A stretch of DNA of 64,000 nucleotides, from contig NZ_JBHLVH010000027.1 of assembly GCF_042433515.1 (NCBI RefSeq), positions 62,001-126,000 of the forward strand. The letters run 5' to 3'. The position numbers and the translations under genes were made by a program. The notes beneath the pieces are model-generated. The model was not told the DNA's origin, made no database searches, and saw nothing but the letters and a program-made list of their open reading frames with translations. Positions 1 to 8,232 of the stretch are shown here, piece by piece; the first letter of the stretch is position 1, and each line of letters begins with the position of its first letter. This stretch comes from Kytococcus schroeteri. Its GTDB lineage: Bacteria; Actinomycetota; Actinomycetes; Actinomycetales; Dermatophilaceae.

Positions 1-789
1 GAACGCGCACTCCTGGGCCTCGACGGGGTGGAGCCAGCCGAGGGACTCCTCGGCCCGGCTGCGGTCGGCCTCGCGGACGCGCAGCGGCTGGCCGGACACG
101 TAGGCGGAGCGGGCCGAGAGCAGGAAGGTGAGCGGCTCCACGAGCTCGGGCGCGACGGCGGCCCCGGTGGCGGCGACCTCGCGGTCCCGGCCCACGGCGG
201 GGTCGAGCCAGAGCAGGTTGGCCGTGGCCCCGCGGCGCAGCTCCTTGCCGATGGAGCGCACCACGCCCTCGAGCGCCTGCGCGGCGGCCACCTGCTCGGT
301 GGGGGCGCCAGCGGCCACGAGGACCTCCGGGGTGGTGCCGAGCACGACCACCCGGCCGCTGGGGGCCAGCCGCCTGAGCGTGGCCCGGGCGGCCCGGCGC
401 AGCAGGTCGAGATCCGCCAGCGTGGTGGCGGCGGTCATGTCCACCACGAGGGCGGAGGCGGCGAGGTCACCGGCCTCGTCCGGGGTCAGCGGCAGCTCCG
501 GGCGCTCCGACGCGATGCCGTGGCCCACGAGGAGCGCCTCGACCTGGCCGAGGACCGGGGCGGCCCCGGCACCGGCGAGCGCGACGGGGCCCTCCAGCAT
601 CGGCTGACCGGGGGTGTAGCGGCGCAGCGGGACCGGCCGGGGCAGGCCGAGCGAGCCGGCCAGGCGGGCGCCCAGCGGGGTGTTCACGAAGCCGAGCCAG
701 CCGTCCTGCGACCGCGTGCTCGCCGCGGGGCGCTTCTCGCCAGTGGTCGGGGCGGCCTGGTCAGTGGGGTTCGGGGTGGGGTGGTTCAT
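1..789 (-). CDS. fabG4: High-molecular-weight 3-oxoacyl-ACP/CoA reductase, FabG4-like (N-terminal 263 residues)
   Basis: This gene enters the window on the minus strand and is cut at position 1, so only its first 263 codons are visible. The visible part fits the N-terminal flavodoxin-like domain of high-molecular-weight FabG proteins, for example the stretch VVDMTAATTLADLDLLRRA and GRVVVLGTTPEVLVAA. The catalytic SDR domain with its TGxxxGIG and YxxxK motifs would lie outside the window. The ATG at 789 overlaps the stop codon of the thiolase gene by one base (TGATG), so the two are translationally coupled. In Mycobacterium tuberculosis fabG4 (Rv0242c) lies next to fadA2 (Rv0243), and the pairing here is the main reason for the name. 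The family reduces 3-oxoacyl thioesters, usually with NADH. The product call rests on synteny plus partial sequence. Confidence 0.75.
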   Translation of the reverse strand, partial: MNHPTPNPTDQAAPTTGEKRPAASTRSQDGWLGFVNTPLGARLAGSLGLPRPVPLRRYTPGQPMLEGPVALAGAGAAPVLGQVEALLVGHGIASERPELPLTPDEAGDLAASALVVDMTAATTLADLDLLRRAARATLRRLAPSGRVVVLGTTPEVLVAAGAPTEQVAAAQALEGVVRSIGKELRRGATANLLWLDPAVGRDREVAATGAAVAPELVEPLTFLLSARSAYVSGQPLRVREADRSRAEESLGWLHPVEAQECAF

Positions 790-2096
790 CACACGGCCTC
801 CAGGATCGCGACGACGCCCTGCCCGCCGGCAGCGCAGATGGAGATGAGGCCCCGGCCGCTGCCCTTCCGGTGCAGCAGCGAGGCGAGGGTTCCGACGATG
901 CGCCCACCGGTGGCGGCGAACGGGTGACCGGCGGCCAGCGAGGAACCCTTGACGTTGAGGCGCTCGCGGTCGACGGGGCCGAGCGCACCCCGCAGCCCCA
1001 GACGGGTGCGGCAGAACTCCTCGTCCTCCCAGGCCTTCAGCGTGACCTCCACGGTGGAGGCGAATGCCTCGTGGATCTCGTAGAAGTCGAAGTCCTGCAG
1101 CGAGAGGCCGTGGCGCTCCAGCAGGCGGGGCACGGCGAAGACCGGTGCGGTGAGCAGGCCCTCCCCGGCGTGGACGTGGTCCACCGCGGCCACCTCGGCG
1201 TCGACGAAACGCGCCAGCGGGGTGAGGTGGTGCGCGGCCGCCCACTCCGGCGAGGAGAGCAGCACCGCCGACGCGCCGTCGGTGAGCGGGGTGGAGTTGC
1301 CGGCGGTGAGGGTGCCCGGCTGGCCGGCCCAGCCGTCCTTGCCGAAGACGACCTTGAGGCCGGCGAGCTTCTCCTCGGAGGTGTCGGGACGGAGGAACTC
1401 GTCCCGGGTCAGGCCGAGGAAGGGGGTGACGAGGTCGTCGAAGAAGCCCTCGTCCCAGGCGGCCGCCAGGCGGTGGTGGCTGCGGGCGGCCAGCGCGTCC
1501 TGGGCCTCGCGGGAGATCCTCCACTCGGCAGCCGTGCGGGCCATGTGCTCCCCCATCGACAGACCGGTGCGGGGCTCGGCGTTCTGCGGGGCCTCGGGCG
1601 CGAGGTCACCGGGGCGGATGCGGGCGAGGGCCCGGAGGCGGGCCGGGGCGGACCTGGCGCGCGAGGCCTCCAGCAGCGCGCGGCGCAGCCCGTCACCGAG
1701 GGCCAGCGGCGCGTCCGAGGCCGTGTCGACCCCGGCCCCGATGCCGGCCTCGACCTGCCCGAGGGCGATCTTGTTGGCCACCTGGACGACGGTCTCCAGC
1801 CCCGTCCCACAGGCCTGCTGCAGGTCGTAGGCAGGGGTGCGAGCGTCCAGCGCGGAGCCGAGGACGGCCTCACGCGTGAGGTTGAAGTCGCGGGCGTGCT
1901 TGAGCACGGCACCGGCCGCCACCTCGCCCAGGCGCTCGCCCTGCAGCCCGTGGCGGGCGACGAGGCCGTCCAGGGTGGCGGTGAGCATGTCCTGGTTGGA
2001 GGCCTGCGCGTAGCGGCCGCCGGCCCTGGCGAAGGGGATGCGGTTGGCGCCCACCACCAGGGCGCTGCGGGGGCGGGGGGAACGCGGGTCGGCCAT
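789..2096 (-). CDS. fadA2: Acetyl-CoA C-acyltransferase (thiolase, FadA2/FadI type)
   Basis: This is a 435-residue thiolase, a normal length for the family. The acylated cysteine is C96 in QQACGTGLE. The HEAF catalytic histidine motif is near residue 340 (YEIHEAFAST), a GHP motif near 387 (SLAAGHPFAATGG), and the second catalytic cysteine near 423 (CAAGGQGV). It would cleave 3-ketoacyl-CoA in beta-oxidation, or condense acyl-CoAs in the reverse direction, in the cytoplasm. The ATG is preceded by a strong AGGAGG site 5 bases upstream. It forms an operon with the FabG4-like gene (one-base overlap) and is divergent from a TetR regulator that probably controls it. Confidence 0.92.
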   Translation of the reverse strand: MADPRSPRPRSALVVGANRIPFARAGGRYAQASNQDMLTATLDGLVARHGLQGERLGEVAAGAVLKHARDFNLTREAVLGSALDARTPAYDLQQACGTGLETVVQVANKIALGQVEAGIGAGVDTASDAPLALGDGLRRALLEASRARSAPARLRALARIRPGDLAPEAPQNAEPRTGLSMGEHMARTAAEWRISREAQDALAARSHHRLAAAWDEGFFDDLVTPFLGLTRDEFLRPDTSEEKLAGLKVVFGKDGWAGQPGTLTAGNSTPLTDGASAVLLSSPEWAAAHHLTPLARFVDAEVAAVDHVHAGEGLLTAPVFAVPRLLERHGLSLQDFDFYEIHEAFASTVEVTLKAWEDEEFCRTRLGLRGALGPVDRERLNVKGSSLAAGHPFAATGGRIVGTLASLLHRKGSGRGLISICAAGGQGVVAILEAV

Positions 2097-2192
2097 GGAG
2101 CCCTCCTGGGTGCGGACCGCGGGGTCCGTCTCGGTCTGGCGGGGTCCGGGGCCGTGGCACCGGGTGGAGCCGGCCCCGAAGTTACAGGTACG

Positions 2193-2232
2193 CAGTGTTC
2201 CACATACTGTCGATCCGGTCTACAGTGTGGCC
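2193..2232. promoter_or_regulatory. Divergent promoter and candidate TetR operator between fadA2 and the tetR gene
   Basis: The imperfect palindrome CAGTGTTCCACATACTG occupies 2193-2209, and a related inverted pair (CCACATACTGT at 2200-2210, ACAGTGTGG at 2222-2230) extends it to the tetR start. TACAGT at 2221-2226 is a -10 box six bases before the tetR ATG, with TTCCAC at 2198-2203 as a weak -35 at 17-bp spacing. A repressor bound here would cover both promoters. The assignment to the adjacent TetR protein is inferred from position and symmetry. Confidence 0.5.
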
Positions 2233-2916
2233 ATGGATCCCGTGCAGCAGATCGCAGGCCGCCGCGTGGACGGGCGCACGACCCGCTGGGAGGCGCACCG
2301 GGCCCGCCGCCGCGCCGAGCTCACGCAAGCAGCCCTGCGCGCCCTGCGCAAGCACGGCCCCGGCATCGGCATGGAGGAGATCGCCGCCGAGGCCGGCACC
2401 TCCCGCACGGTGCTCTACCGCCACCTGGGCGACCGCGCCGGCGCCTGGCGCGCCGTCATCGAGTCCGTGGACGCCAACATCTGGGGCGACCTGGCCCGCG
2501 CCAGCGAGAAGACCGCGCAGACCACGCCCCGCACCGTCATCGCCGCCGTCACCGACTCCTACCTGGCCCTCGTGGAGCGCGACCCGGAGATCTACCGCTT
2601 CGTGGTGACCCGCCCGCTCAACGACACCGACGGGGAGGACCCCGTGGCCGGCATGACCAACCGGATGGGCGAGCGCCTCACCCCCGTGCTGGAGCACCTG
2701 TTGCGCACCGCCGCCCGCACCGGCAGCGAGCCCGCCGCCGGCACCGCCGAGGCCGCCCGCACCCTGGCCCACGGGCTCGTGGGGTGCGTCCGCTTCATCG
2801 CCGAGGACTGGGTGGCCCGGGGCGACGACCGCCCGCCGCGCTCCCAGCTGGTGCAGGAGGTGGCCGAGCTCTACGGCGCCCGGTTCGACGCCCTCGCCGC
2901 GGAGACCACCCGATGA
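2233..2916 (+). CDS. TetR/AcrR-family transcriptional regulator of fatty-acid genes
   Basis: This 227-residue protein has an N-terminal TetR helix-turn-helix at about residues 35-60 (MEEIAAEAGTSRTVLYRHLG) and a helical C-terminal ligand domain. The ATG at 2233 is chosen because codons upstream of it do not look coding and a TACAGT -10 box sits six bases before it. There is no Shine-Dalgarno, so the mRNA is probably leaderless. The stop overlaps the next start (ATGA). The gene therefore shares a transcript with the acyl-CoA oxidase and is divergent from fadA2-fabG4. The likely role is repression of both transcripts, relieved by an acyl-CoA or fatty acid. The ligand is not identifiable from sequence. 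Confidence 0.85.
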   Translation: MDPVQQIAGRRVDGRTTRWEAHRARRRAELTQAALRALRKHGPGIGMEEIAAEAGTSRTVLYRHLGDRAGAWRAVIESVDANIWGDLARASEKTAQTTPRTVIAAVTDSYLALVERDPEIYRFVVTRPLNDTDGEDPVAGMTNRMGERLTPVLEHLLRTAARTGSEPAAGTAEAARTLAHGLVGCVRFIAEDWVARGDDRPPRSQLVQEVAELYGARFDALAAETTR

Positions 2917-4931
2917 CCCGCCCGGCACCCGACCCCGTGCACGACGGCCCCGCGACGACGGCGGACGAGCTCCGCACGGCGCTGGGCGCCCTGCTCGACG
3001 GCCCGTGGGCCGACGTGCGCCGGCGCCTGCGCGAGGGGGTGGACGCCGCCGACGTCCTGCTGGACCCGCAGGCCACCCTCGAGGAGCAGCGCGCCACCAC
3101 CACCGCCGCCCTGCTGCAGCTCACGCGGCAGGGCCTGGTGGGGCTGCGTGCCCCCGGGCCCGACGCCGGACCGGCGGACGTCGGCGGCACCGTTGCCGCC
3201 TTCGAGACCGTGGCCGCCCTGGACCTCTCGCTCGCGGTGAAGATGGGCGTGCAGTTCGGGCTGTTCGGCGGGGCCATCGCCAACCTCGGGTCCGACGCCC
3301 AGCACGCCACGTGGCTGCCCGCCGCCTCCGCCGGGGAGCTGCTCGGCTGCTTCGCGATGACGGAGGTGGGCCACGGCTCGGACGTGCAGTCGCTGGAGAC
3401 CACGGCCACCTACGACGCGGCGGCCGGCGAGTTCGTGGTGCACTCACCCACCCGCTCGGCCACCAAGACCTACATCGGCAACGCCGCCCGCGACGGGCGC
3501 ATGGCCGTGGTCTTCGCCCAGCTGGTGACGCCGGACGACTCCTCCCTGCCCGAGGGGGTGGACGCCGAGGAGCCGACGCACCGGGGCATCCACGCCCTCG
3601 TGGTGCCGATCCGCGACGCGGCCGGTGCGCCCCTGCCGGGCGTGACCATCGGCGACAACGGGGCCAAGGGCGGGCTGCCGGGCGTGGACAACGGCACCCT
3701 GCGCTTCGACTCCGTGCGCGTGCCCCGGGAGAACCTGCTGGACCGGTTCGGCGCCGTGGACGCCGCGGGACGCTACTCCTCCCCCATCGACTCCCCCGGG
3801 CGCCGTTTCTTCACGATGCTGGGCACCCTGGTCCGGGGCCGGGTCTCGGTGGGCGGGGGCGCCAGCGCCGCGGCCCGCTCCGCGCTGACCATCGCCACCC
3901 GCTACGCCGACCGGCGCACGCAGTTCGCCGGCCCCGACGGGGAGGTGACCCTGCTGGACTACCGCGCCCACCAGCGGCGGCTGCTTCCCGCCATCGCCCG
4001 CAGCTACGCGCTGCAGTTCGCGCAGAACGAGCTGGTGGACACCCTCCACGCGGTGCAGCGGACCAGCCCGCTGGAGCGCGACGAGCGGGCCCAGCGCGCC
4101 CTGGAGTCCCACGCCGCAGGGCTCAAGGCCCTGCAGACCGAGGAGGCCAACCGGGTGCTGCAGACCTGCCGCGAGGCGTGCGGCGGGGCGGGCTACATGG
4201 CGACCTCCGGCATCACGCAGCGTCGCCACGACGCCGACGTGTTCGCCACCTTCGAGGGCGACAACACGGTGCTGCTGCAGCTGGTGGCCAAGGGCCTGCT
4301 CACCAACTACGGCAAGGCGCTCGGCTCGCTCAACATGACCGGGATGCTGCGCTACGGGGCCACGCAGTTCTCCGGCGTGGTGGTGGAGCGCACCGCGGCC
4401 AAGGGCTTCGTGAACCGGATGGTGGAGCTGGCTCGGCGGCGAGACATCGAGGACGTGGTGATGGACCGCGCCTGGCAGGTGGAGTGCTTCCAGTACCGCG
4501 AGCAGCACACCCTGGAGACGGCGGCGGCCCGGATGCGCCGGTCGCGCAGGGGCAGCGAGGCCGAGCAGTTCGCCGCGTTCAACGACGTGCAGGACCACCT
4601 GCTGCTGGCCGCCCGCGCGCACATCGACCGGGTGGTGCTGGACGCCTTCGCCGAGGTGGTGCAGGGCGTCCGGGATCCCGACCTGGCCACGTTGCTGGAC
4701 CAGGTGTGCGACCTCTACGCGCTGAGCGTCATCGAGGAGAACGCGGCCTGGTTCCTGGAGCACGAGCACCTGCGCGGGGCCAAGTCCAAGGCGGTGACGG
4801 CCACGGTCAACGCCCTGTGCGCGCAGCTGCGGCCGGTGGCGGGCGTGCTGGTGGACGCCTTCGGCATCCCGGACGCCTGGCTGGCCAGCAGCCTGCTCGA
4901 CGGGCAGGACGACGCCGGCCTCACCGCCTGA
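2913..4931 (+). CDS. Acyl-CoA oxidase / acyl-CoA dehydrogenase family flavoprotein
   Basis: The product has 672 residues, the length of two-domain acyl-CoA oxidases rather than the roughly 390 of ordinary dehydrogenases. FAD and substrate-binding motifs are visible: CFAMTEVGHGSDVQSLETTA, GAKGGLPGVDNGTLRFDSVR, and CGGAGYMATSGITQRRHDAD. The glutamate in FATFEGDNTV near residue 447 corresponds to the catalytic base of acyl-CoA oxidases. It would introduce the 2,3 double bond of acyl-CoA, passing electrons either to oxygen (oxidase) or to ETF (dehydrogenase); the sequence favours the oxidase family but does not prove it. It starts inside the tetR stop codon (ATGA). It is cotranscribed with its likely regulator and convergent, with a 4-bp gap, to the TauE gene. 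Confidence 0.88.
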   Translation: MTRPAPDPVHDGPATTADELRTALGALLDGPWADVRRRLREGVDAADVLLDPQATLEEQRATTTAALLQLTRQGLVGLRAPGPDAGPADVGGTVAAFETVAALDLSLAVKMGVQFGLFGGAIANLGSDAQHATWLPAASAGELLGCFAMTEVGHGSDVQSLETTATYDAAAGEFVVHSPTRSATKTYIGNAARDGRMAVVFAQLVTPDDSSLPEGVDAEEPTHRGIHALVVPIRDAAGAPLPGVTIGDNGAKGGLPGVDNGTLRFDSVRVPRENLLDRFGAVDAAGRYSSPIDSPGRRFFTMLGTLVRGRVSVGGGASAAARSALTIATRYADRRTQFAGPDGEVTLLDYRAHQRRLLPAIARSYALQFAQNELVDTLHAVQRTSPLERDERAQRALESHAAGLKALQTEEANRVLQTCREACGGAGYMATSGITQRRHDADVFATFEGDNTVLLQLVAKGLLTNYGKALGSLNMTGMLRYGATQFSGVVVERTAAKGFVNRMVELARRRDIEDVVMDRAWQVECFQYREQHTLETAAARMRRSRRGSEAEQFAAFNDVQDHLLLAARAHIDRVVLDAFAEVVQGVRDPDLATLLDQVCDLYALSVIEENAAWFLEHEHLRGAKSKAVTATVNALCAQLRPVAGVLVDAFGIPDAWLASSLLDGQDDAGLTA

Positions 4932-4935
4932 GGGG

Positions 4936-5751
4936 TCAGCCCAGCGCGGTCTGCACCAGGGTCAGCACGGCCACGGCCACGAGGAGCAGGGCGAACGCGC
5001 TCTGCAGCCGGTGGGCGGGCACGGCCTGGCCGATGCGGCCGCCGACGAGGCTCGCCGCCATCGCGACGCCGGCGAAGGTGAGGGTCAGCGGCCAGTCGAG
5101 CTGCAACCCGCTGCCGGCCCGCACCCCCAGGGCCACGGTGGCGCTGAGGATCATCACGAGCAGCGAGGTGCCCACCGCGCGCCGCATCGGCAGGCCGAGC
5201 ACGAGCGTGAGGGCAGGGACCACGGCGAACCCGCCGCCCACCCCGAAGAAGCCGGTGAGGAACCCGACCGCACTGGCCGCCAGCAGCACCGGCAGCACCC
5301 GCGAGGGGTCCACGCGGAACGGTCGCAGCGTGAGCAGGGGCGGCACGGCCTCGAGGTCATCGGCGTCCGCGCGGCGGGCCCCGGAGCGGGCCCTGCGCCA
5401 CATGGTGCGGGCCACGAACAGCAGGAGCAGCCCGAACGCGGTCATGAGCACCGCCTCAGGCACCCGTTGGGAGGCCACGGAGCCGCCGGCCGCGCCTGCG
5501 GCTCCCAGGAGCCCGAAGACCATTCCCTCACCCCAGGCGACGCGCCCGGCGCGCCCGTGCTGGAGCACGCCCACCACGCTCGTGAGGCCGACGACCACGA
5601 GCGACGTGGTGGACGCCTCGAGCGGGGACTGGCCCACCAGGTAGATGAGCGCCGGGACGGCGATGATGGCCCCGCCACCACCGAGGGAGCCCATGAGCAG
5701 CCCCACGAGGACGCCGACGAGGACGGGGACCAGCAGGCTCGCGGACAGCAC
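4936..5751 (-). CDS. TauE/SafE family sulfite/organosulfonate exporter-like permease
   Basis: This 271-residue hydrophobic protein has about eight predicted membrane segments in two repeats. It carries the glycine-rich motifs of the TauE/SafE family (MGSLGGGGAIIAVPALIYL near the start, TGFFGVGGGFAVVPAL in the second half). Family members export sulfite, sulfoacetate or related anions; the substrate here is not known. The GTG at 5751 gives the best N-terminal membrane segment. The nearest Shine-Dalgarno-like sequence (GGGAGG) is about 17 bases away, so the start is only moderately certain. It follows the aminotransferase on the same strand but is separated from it by a strong terminator. Confidence 0.85.
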   Translation of the reverse strand: MLSASLLVPVLVGVLVGLLMGSLGGGGAIIAVPALIYLVGQSPLEASTTSLVVVGLTSVVGVLQHGRAGRVAWGEGMVFGLLGAAGAAGGSVASQRVPEAVLMTAFGLLLLFVARTMWRRARSGARRADADDLEAVPPLLTLRPFRVDPSRVLPVLLAASAVGFLTGFFGVGGGFAVVPALTLVLGLPMRRAVGTSLLVMILSATVALGVRAGSGLQLDWPLTLTFAGVAMAASLVGGRIGQAVPAHRLQSAFALLLVAVAVLTLVQTALG

Positions 5752-5790
5752 GTCCCGATGGTAGGGCTCCCTCCCGACCCCCGGACACGC

Positions 5791-5829
5791 CGATGGGGCC
5801 GCTCCGCTGCTGCGGAACGGCCCCCATCG
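5791..5829 (-). terminator. Rho-independent-type hairpin downstream of rocD
   Basis: An inverted repeat of about 17 bp (CGATGGGG at the outer left arm, CCCCATCG at the right arm, one bulge) surrounds a TGCT loop. It lies 18 bases past the stop of the aminotransferase, and no U-rich tract follows, as is common in high-GC actinobacteria. Confidence 0.7.
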
Positions 5830-5846
5830 TCACGGGGTGCGCCGGA

Positions 5847-7100
5847 TCAGGCGTCGGCGCCCAGGGCCTTGCGCACGGCCTCGACGATGGCGTCGATGTC
5901 CTCGGCCGTCGCGGTCAGCGGCGGGGCCAGGCGGATGGTGGAGCCGTGGGTGTCCTTGGCCAGCACGCCGTTCTCCATGAGCTTCTCGCAGGCCTCGCGA
6001 CCGGTCATCAGCTCGGGGTCGATGTCCAGACCGGCCCACAGGCCGCGGGTCCGCACGGCCACCAGGCCCTTGCCCACCAGGGCCTCCAGACCCTCGGCCA
6101 GCTGCTTGCCGCGCTCGGCGGCGGCCTTCTGGTGCTCGCCGGTGGCCAGCATCTTGACCACCTGGTGGCCGACGGCGCAGGCCAGCGGGTTGCCACCGAA
6201 GGTGGAGCCGTGGGTGCCCTTGGTGATGACGCCCATGACGTCCTCATTGGCCACGACCGCGGACACCGGCACGATGCCGCCGCCCAGGGCCTTGCCCAGG
6301 GTGTACATGTCGGCCTCGACGCCCTCGTACTGGGAGGCCAGCGTGGTGCCGGTGCGGCCCAGGCCGGACTGGATCTCGTCGCAGATCATGAGCACGTTGT
6401 TCTCGCGGGTGATCTCGCGGACCTCGGCCAGGTAGCCCTCCGGCGGGATCACGACGCCGCCCTCGCCCTGGATGGGCTCGAGCAGCACGGCGACGGTGTC
6501 CGGGGTGATGGCCTCGCGCACGGCCTGCGCGTTGCCGTACTCCACGACGGAGAAGCCGGGCGCGTACGGGCCGAAGCCGGCGCGGGCCTCCTCGTCGGTG
6601 GAGAAGCTGATGATGGTGGTGGTGCGGCCGTGGAAGTTGCCGTCCATCACGATGATGTGCTGCTTGCCGTTCTCGACGCCCTTGACGTCGGCGCCCCACT
6701 TGCGGGCGATCTTCAGGGCGGTCTCCACGGCCTCGGCGCCGGTGTTCATCGGCAGGACCATGTCCTTGCCGGTGAGGGCGGCCAGGTCGCGGGTGAACGG
6801 CCCCAGGCGGTCGGAGTGGAAGGCGCGGGAGGTGAGCGTCATCTTGTCCAGCTGCTCCTTGGCAGCGGCGATGAGCTCCTCGTTGCCGTGGCCGAAGTTC
6901 AGCGCGGAGTAGCCAGCCAGGGCGTCGATGTAGGTCTTGCCGGCGACGTCGGTGACCCGGGCGTTCTTGCCCTCGGCGAGGACGACGGGCAGCGGGCCGT
7001 AGTTGTGGGCCGCGTGCTCGTCCTCCATCTGGATGTACCAGCTGGGGTCGGTGGAGCTGTTCTCGGAGGGAAGGTCAACGGTCTTCACGGTCTCGGTCAT
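5847..7100 (-). CDS. rocD: Ornithine--oxo-acid aminotransferase
   Basis: This 417-residue class III aminotransferase has the family features in order: GKTYIDALAGYSALNFGHG near the N terminus, NTGAEAVETALKIARKWG, GNFHGRT, EPIQGEGGV, ICDEIQSGLGRTG, and the PLP-binding lysine in YTLGKALGGGIVPVSAV. The overall match is to ornithine delta-aminotransferase (ornithine plus 2-oxoglutarate to glutamate semialdehyde plus glutamate), part of arginine and ornithine breakdown. The ATG at 7100 is preferred over upstream codons because a TACCGT -10 box lies six bases before it, giving a leaderless transcript. The gene stands alone, with its own terminator, divergent from the DUF1275 gene. Confidence 0.9.
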   Translation of the reverse strand: MTETVKTVDLPSENSSTDPSWYIQMEDEHAAHNYGPLPVVLAEGKNARVTDVAGKTYIDALAGYSALNFGHGNEELIAAAKEQLDKMTLTSRAFHSDRLGPFTRDLAALTGKDMVLPMNTGAEAVETALKIARKWGADVKGVENGKQHIIVMDGNFHGRTTTIISFSTDEEARAGFGPYAPGFSVVEYGNAQAVREAITPDTVAVLLEPIQGEGGVVIPPEGYLAEVREITRENNVLMICDEIQSGLGRTGTTLASQYEGVEADMYTLGKALGGGIVPVSAVVANEDVMGVITKGTHGSTFGGNPLACAVGHQVVKMLATGEHQKAAAERGKQLAEGLEALVGKGLVAVRTRGLWAGLDIDPELMTGREACEKLMENGVLAKDTHGSTIRLAPPLTATAEDIDAIVEAVRKALGADA

Positions 7101-7106
7101 GCCACC

Positions 7107-7112
7107 ACGGTA
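7107..7112 (-). promoter_or_regulatory. Leaderless -10 box of rocD
   Basis: TACCGT on the minus strand ends six bases before the rocD ATG. TTGGCC lies 19 bp further upstream as a possible weak -35. There is no ribosome binding site in the six-base gap. Confidence 0.55.
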
Positions 7113-7203
7113 CGACCGGCGAGGTTCGCGCGGCCAATCCACCCGGGTCGTCGGGCCGCGACGTGACACGGGCCACAAGGGCGAGGGATCGGGACGGCGT
7201 TGC

Positions 7204-7209
7204 TACGGT
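7204..7209 (+). promoter_or_regulatory. Leaderless -10 box of the DUF1275 gene
   Basis: TACGGT ends six bases before the GTG start at 7216, and no Shine-Dalgarno can fit in between. No clear -35 hexamer is seen. Confidence 0.5.
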
Positions 7210-7215
7210 CGCGCC

Positions 7216-7977
7216 GTGCACCCAGCCCTCGTCCGCGCCGTGACCCACCTGCGCCGGGTGGCCGGTCCGGACCGCACCGCGGCCGACAACCGCCACCTCG
7301 CCGCCGGTCTGGCGTTCACCGCGGGCATGCTCAACTCGGTGGGCTTCCTGGCGGTGGCGGTCTACACCTCGCACATGACCGGGCTCACCGCCACCCTGGC
7401 CGACCAGTTGGTGCTCGGCGACCACCGCCTGGCCCTGCTCGCGGCCCTGGGCATCGCGTCCTTCGTGGTGGGTGCGGCCAGCTGCGCCCTGCTGTTCAAT
7501 GCGTTGCGCCGCCGGCAGGTGGCCAGCCGGTTCGCGGTGGTGCTCGTGGTGGAGGCCCTGGCGATGCTGTTCGTGGGGCTGCTCGCCGACAGCGTCACCG
7601 CGTGGGGCCACGGCTGGGCGGCGGTGGCGGTGCTCTGCTGGACGATGGGCCTGCAGAACGCGCTGGTCACCAAGGTCACCGGGGCCACCATCCGCACCAC
7701 GCACGTCACCGGGATGGTCACCGACCTCGGCATCGAGCTGGGCAAGTGGCTCTACCGCAACCCGCCCGGCGACCCCGACCCGGTGCGGGCCGACCGGCAG
7801 CGGATGGCGCTGCACGCCACCCTGGTCGGCGCCTTCGTGCTCGGGGGCGTGGCCGGGGCGCTGGCCGGGGTGGCCGTGGGCTACCGGGCGGTGGTGGTCC
7901 CCGCCGCACTGCTGCTGGTGCTGGCCCTGTTCCCCATCGTGGACGACCTGCGCGGCACCCGGCCCGGCCGCGTCTGA
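7216..7977 (+). CDS. DUF1275 (YoaK) family membrane protein
   Basis: This 253-residue integral membrane protein has about six hydrophobic segments. It shows the DUF1275 signatures GMLNSVGFLAVAVYTSHMTG near residue 35, MGLQNALVTKVTGATIRTTHVTG near residue 150, and a final segment ending in PIVDDLRG. The family is widespread but has no established biochemical function. The GTG at 7216 is chosen because protein-like sequence begins there and a TACGGT box sits six bases upstream. It is divergent from rocD and ends before a strong bidirectional terminator shared with the tRNA-Tyr gene. Confidence 0.85.
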   Translation: MHPALVRAVTHLRRVAGPDRTAADNRHLAAGLAFTAGMLNSVGFLAVAVYTSHMTGLTATLADQLVLGDHRLALLAALGIASFVVGAASCALLFNALRRRQVASRFAVVLVVEALAMLFVGLLADSVTAWGHGWAAVAVLCWTMGLQNALVTKVTGATIRTTHVTGMVTDLGIELGKWLYRNPPGDPDPVRADRQRMALHATLVGAFVLGGVAGALAGVAVGYRAVVVPAALLLVLALFPIVDDLRGTRPGRV

Positions 7978-8020
7978 GCCGGCGGCCCACCCCTCGATCC
8001 GCGGGGGCCCGGGTACGGGA

Positions 8021-8051
8021 CGACCCCCGAGGAACGGTTCCTCGGGGGTCG
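8021..8051. terminator. Bidirectional hairpin between the DUF1275 gene and tRNA-Tyr
   Basis: A perfect 14-bp stem (CGACCCCCGAGGAA and its complement) encloses a 3-base loop. It lies 43 bases past the DUF1275 stop and 6 bases past the 3' end of the minus-strand tRNA, so it can end both transcripts. Confidence 0.8.
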
Positions 8052-8057
8052 TGTGCG

Positions 8058-8140
8058 TGGCAGGTGCAGGATTCGAACCTGCGTAGGCTTTCGCCGACGG
8101 ATTTACAGTCCGCTTCCATTGGCCGCTCGGACAACCTGCC
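8058..8140 (-). tRNA. tRNA-Tyr (GTA anticodon)
   Basis: Read on the minus strand, the acceptor stem GGCAGGT pairs with ACCTGCC, followed by discriminator A. The anticodon loop is CTGTAAA with GTA at its centre, flanked by the stem GCGGA/TCCGT. There is a long variable arm (TCGGCGAAAGCCTA) as expected for tRNA-Tyr, and the T arm contains GGTTCGAATCC. The CCA end is not encoded. The total is 83 nt. Confidence 0.96.
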
Positions 8141-8232
8141 AAACTGCGGGCTGGATACTAGCCGCCCTACCCTTGATCGGACAAACCGAGCCGCCCCGGG
8201 GCGGCTCCACCCCCTCGATGACAGGAGCACCC

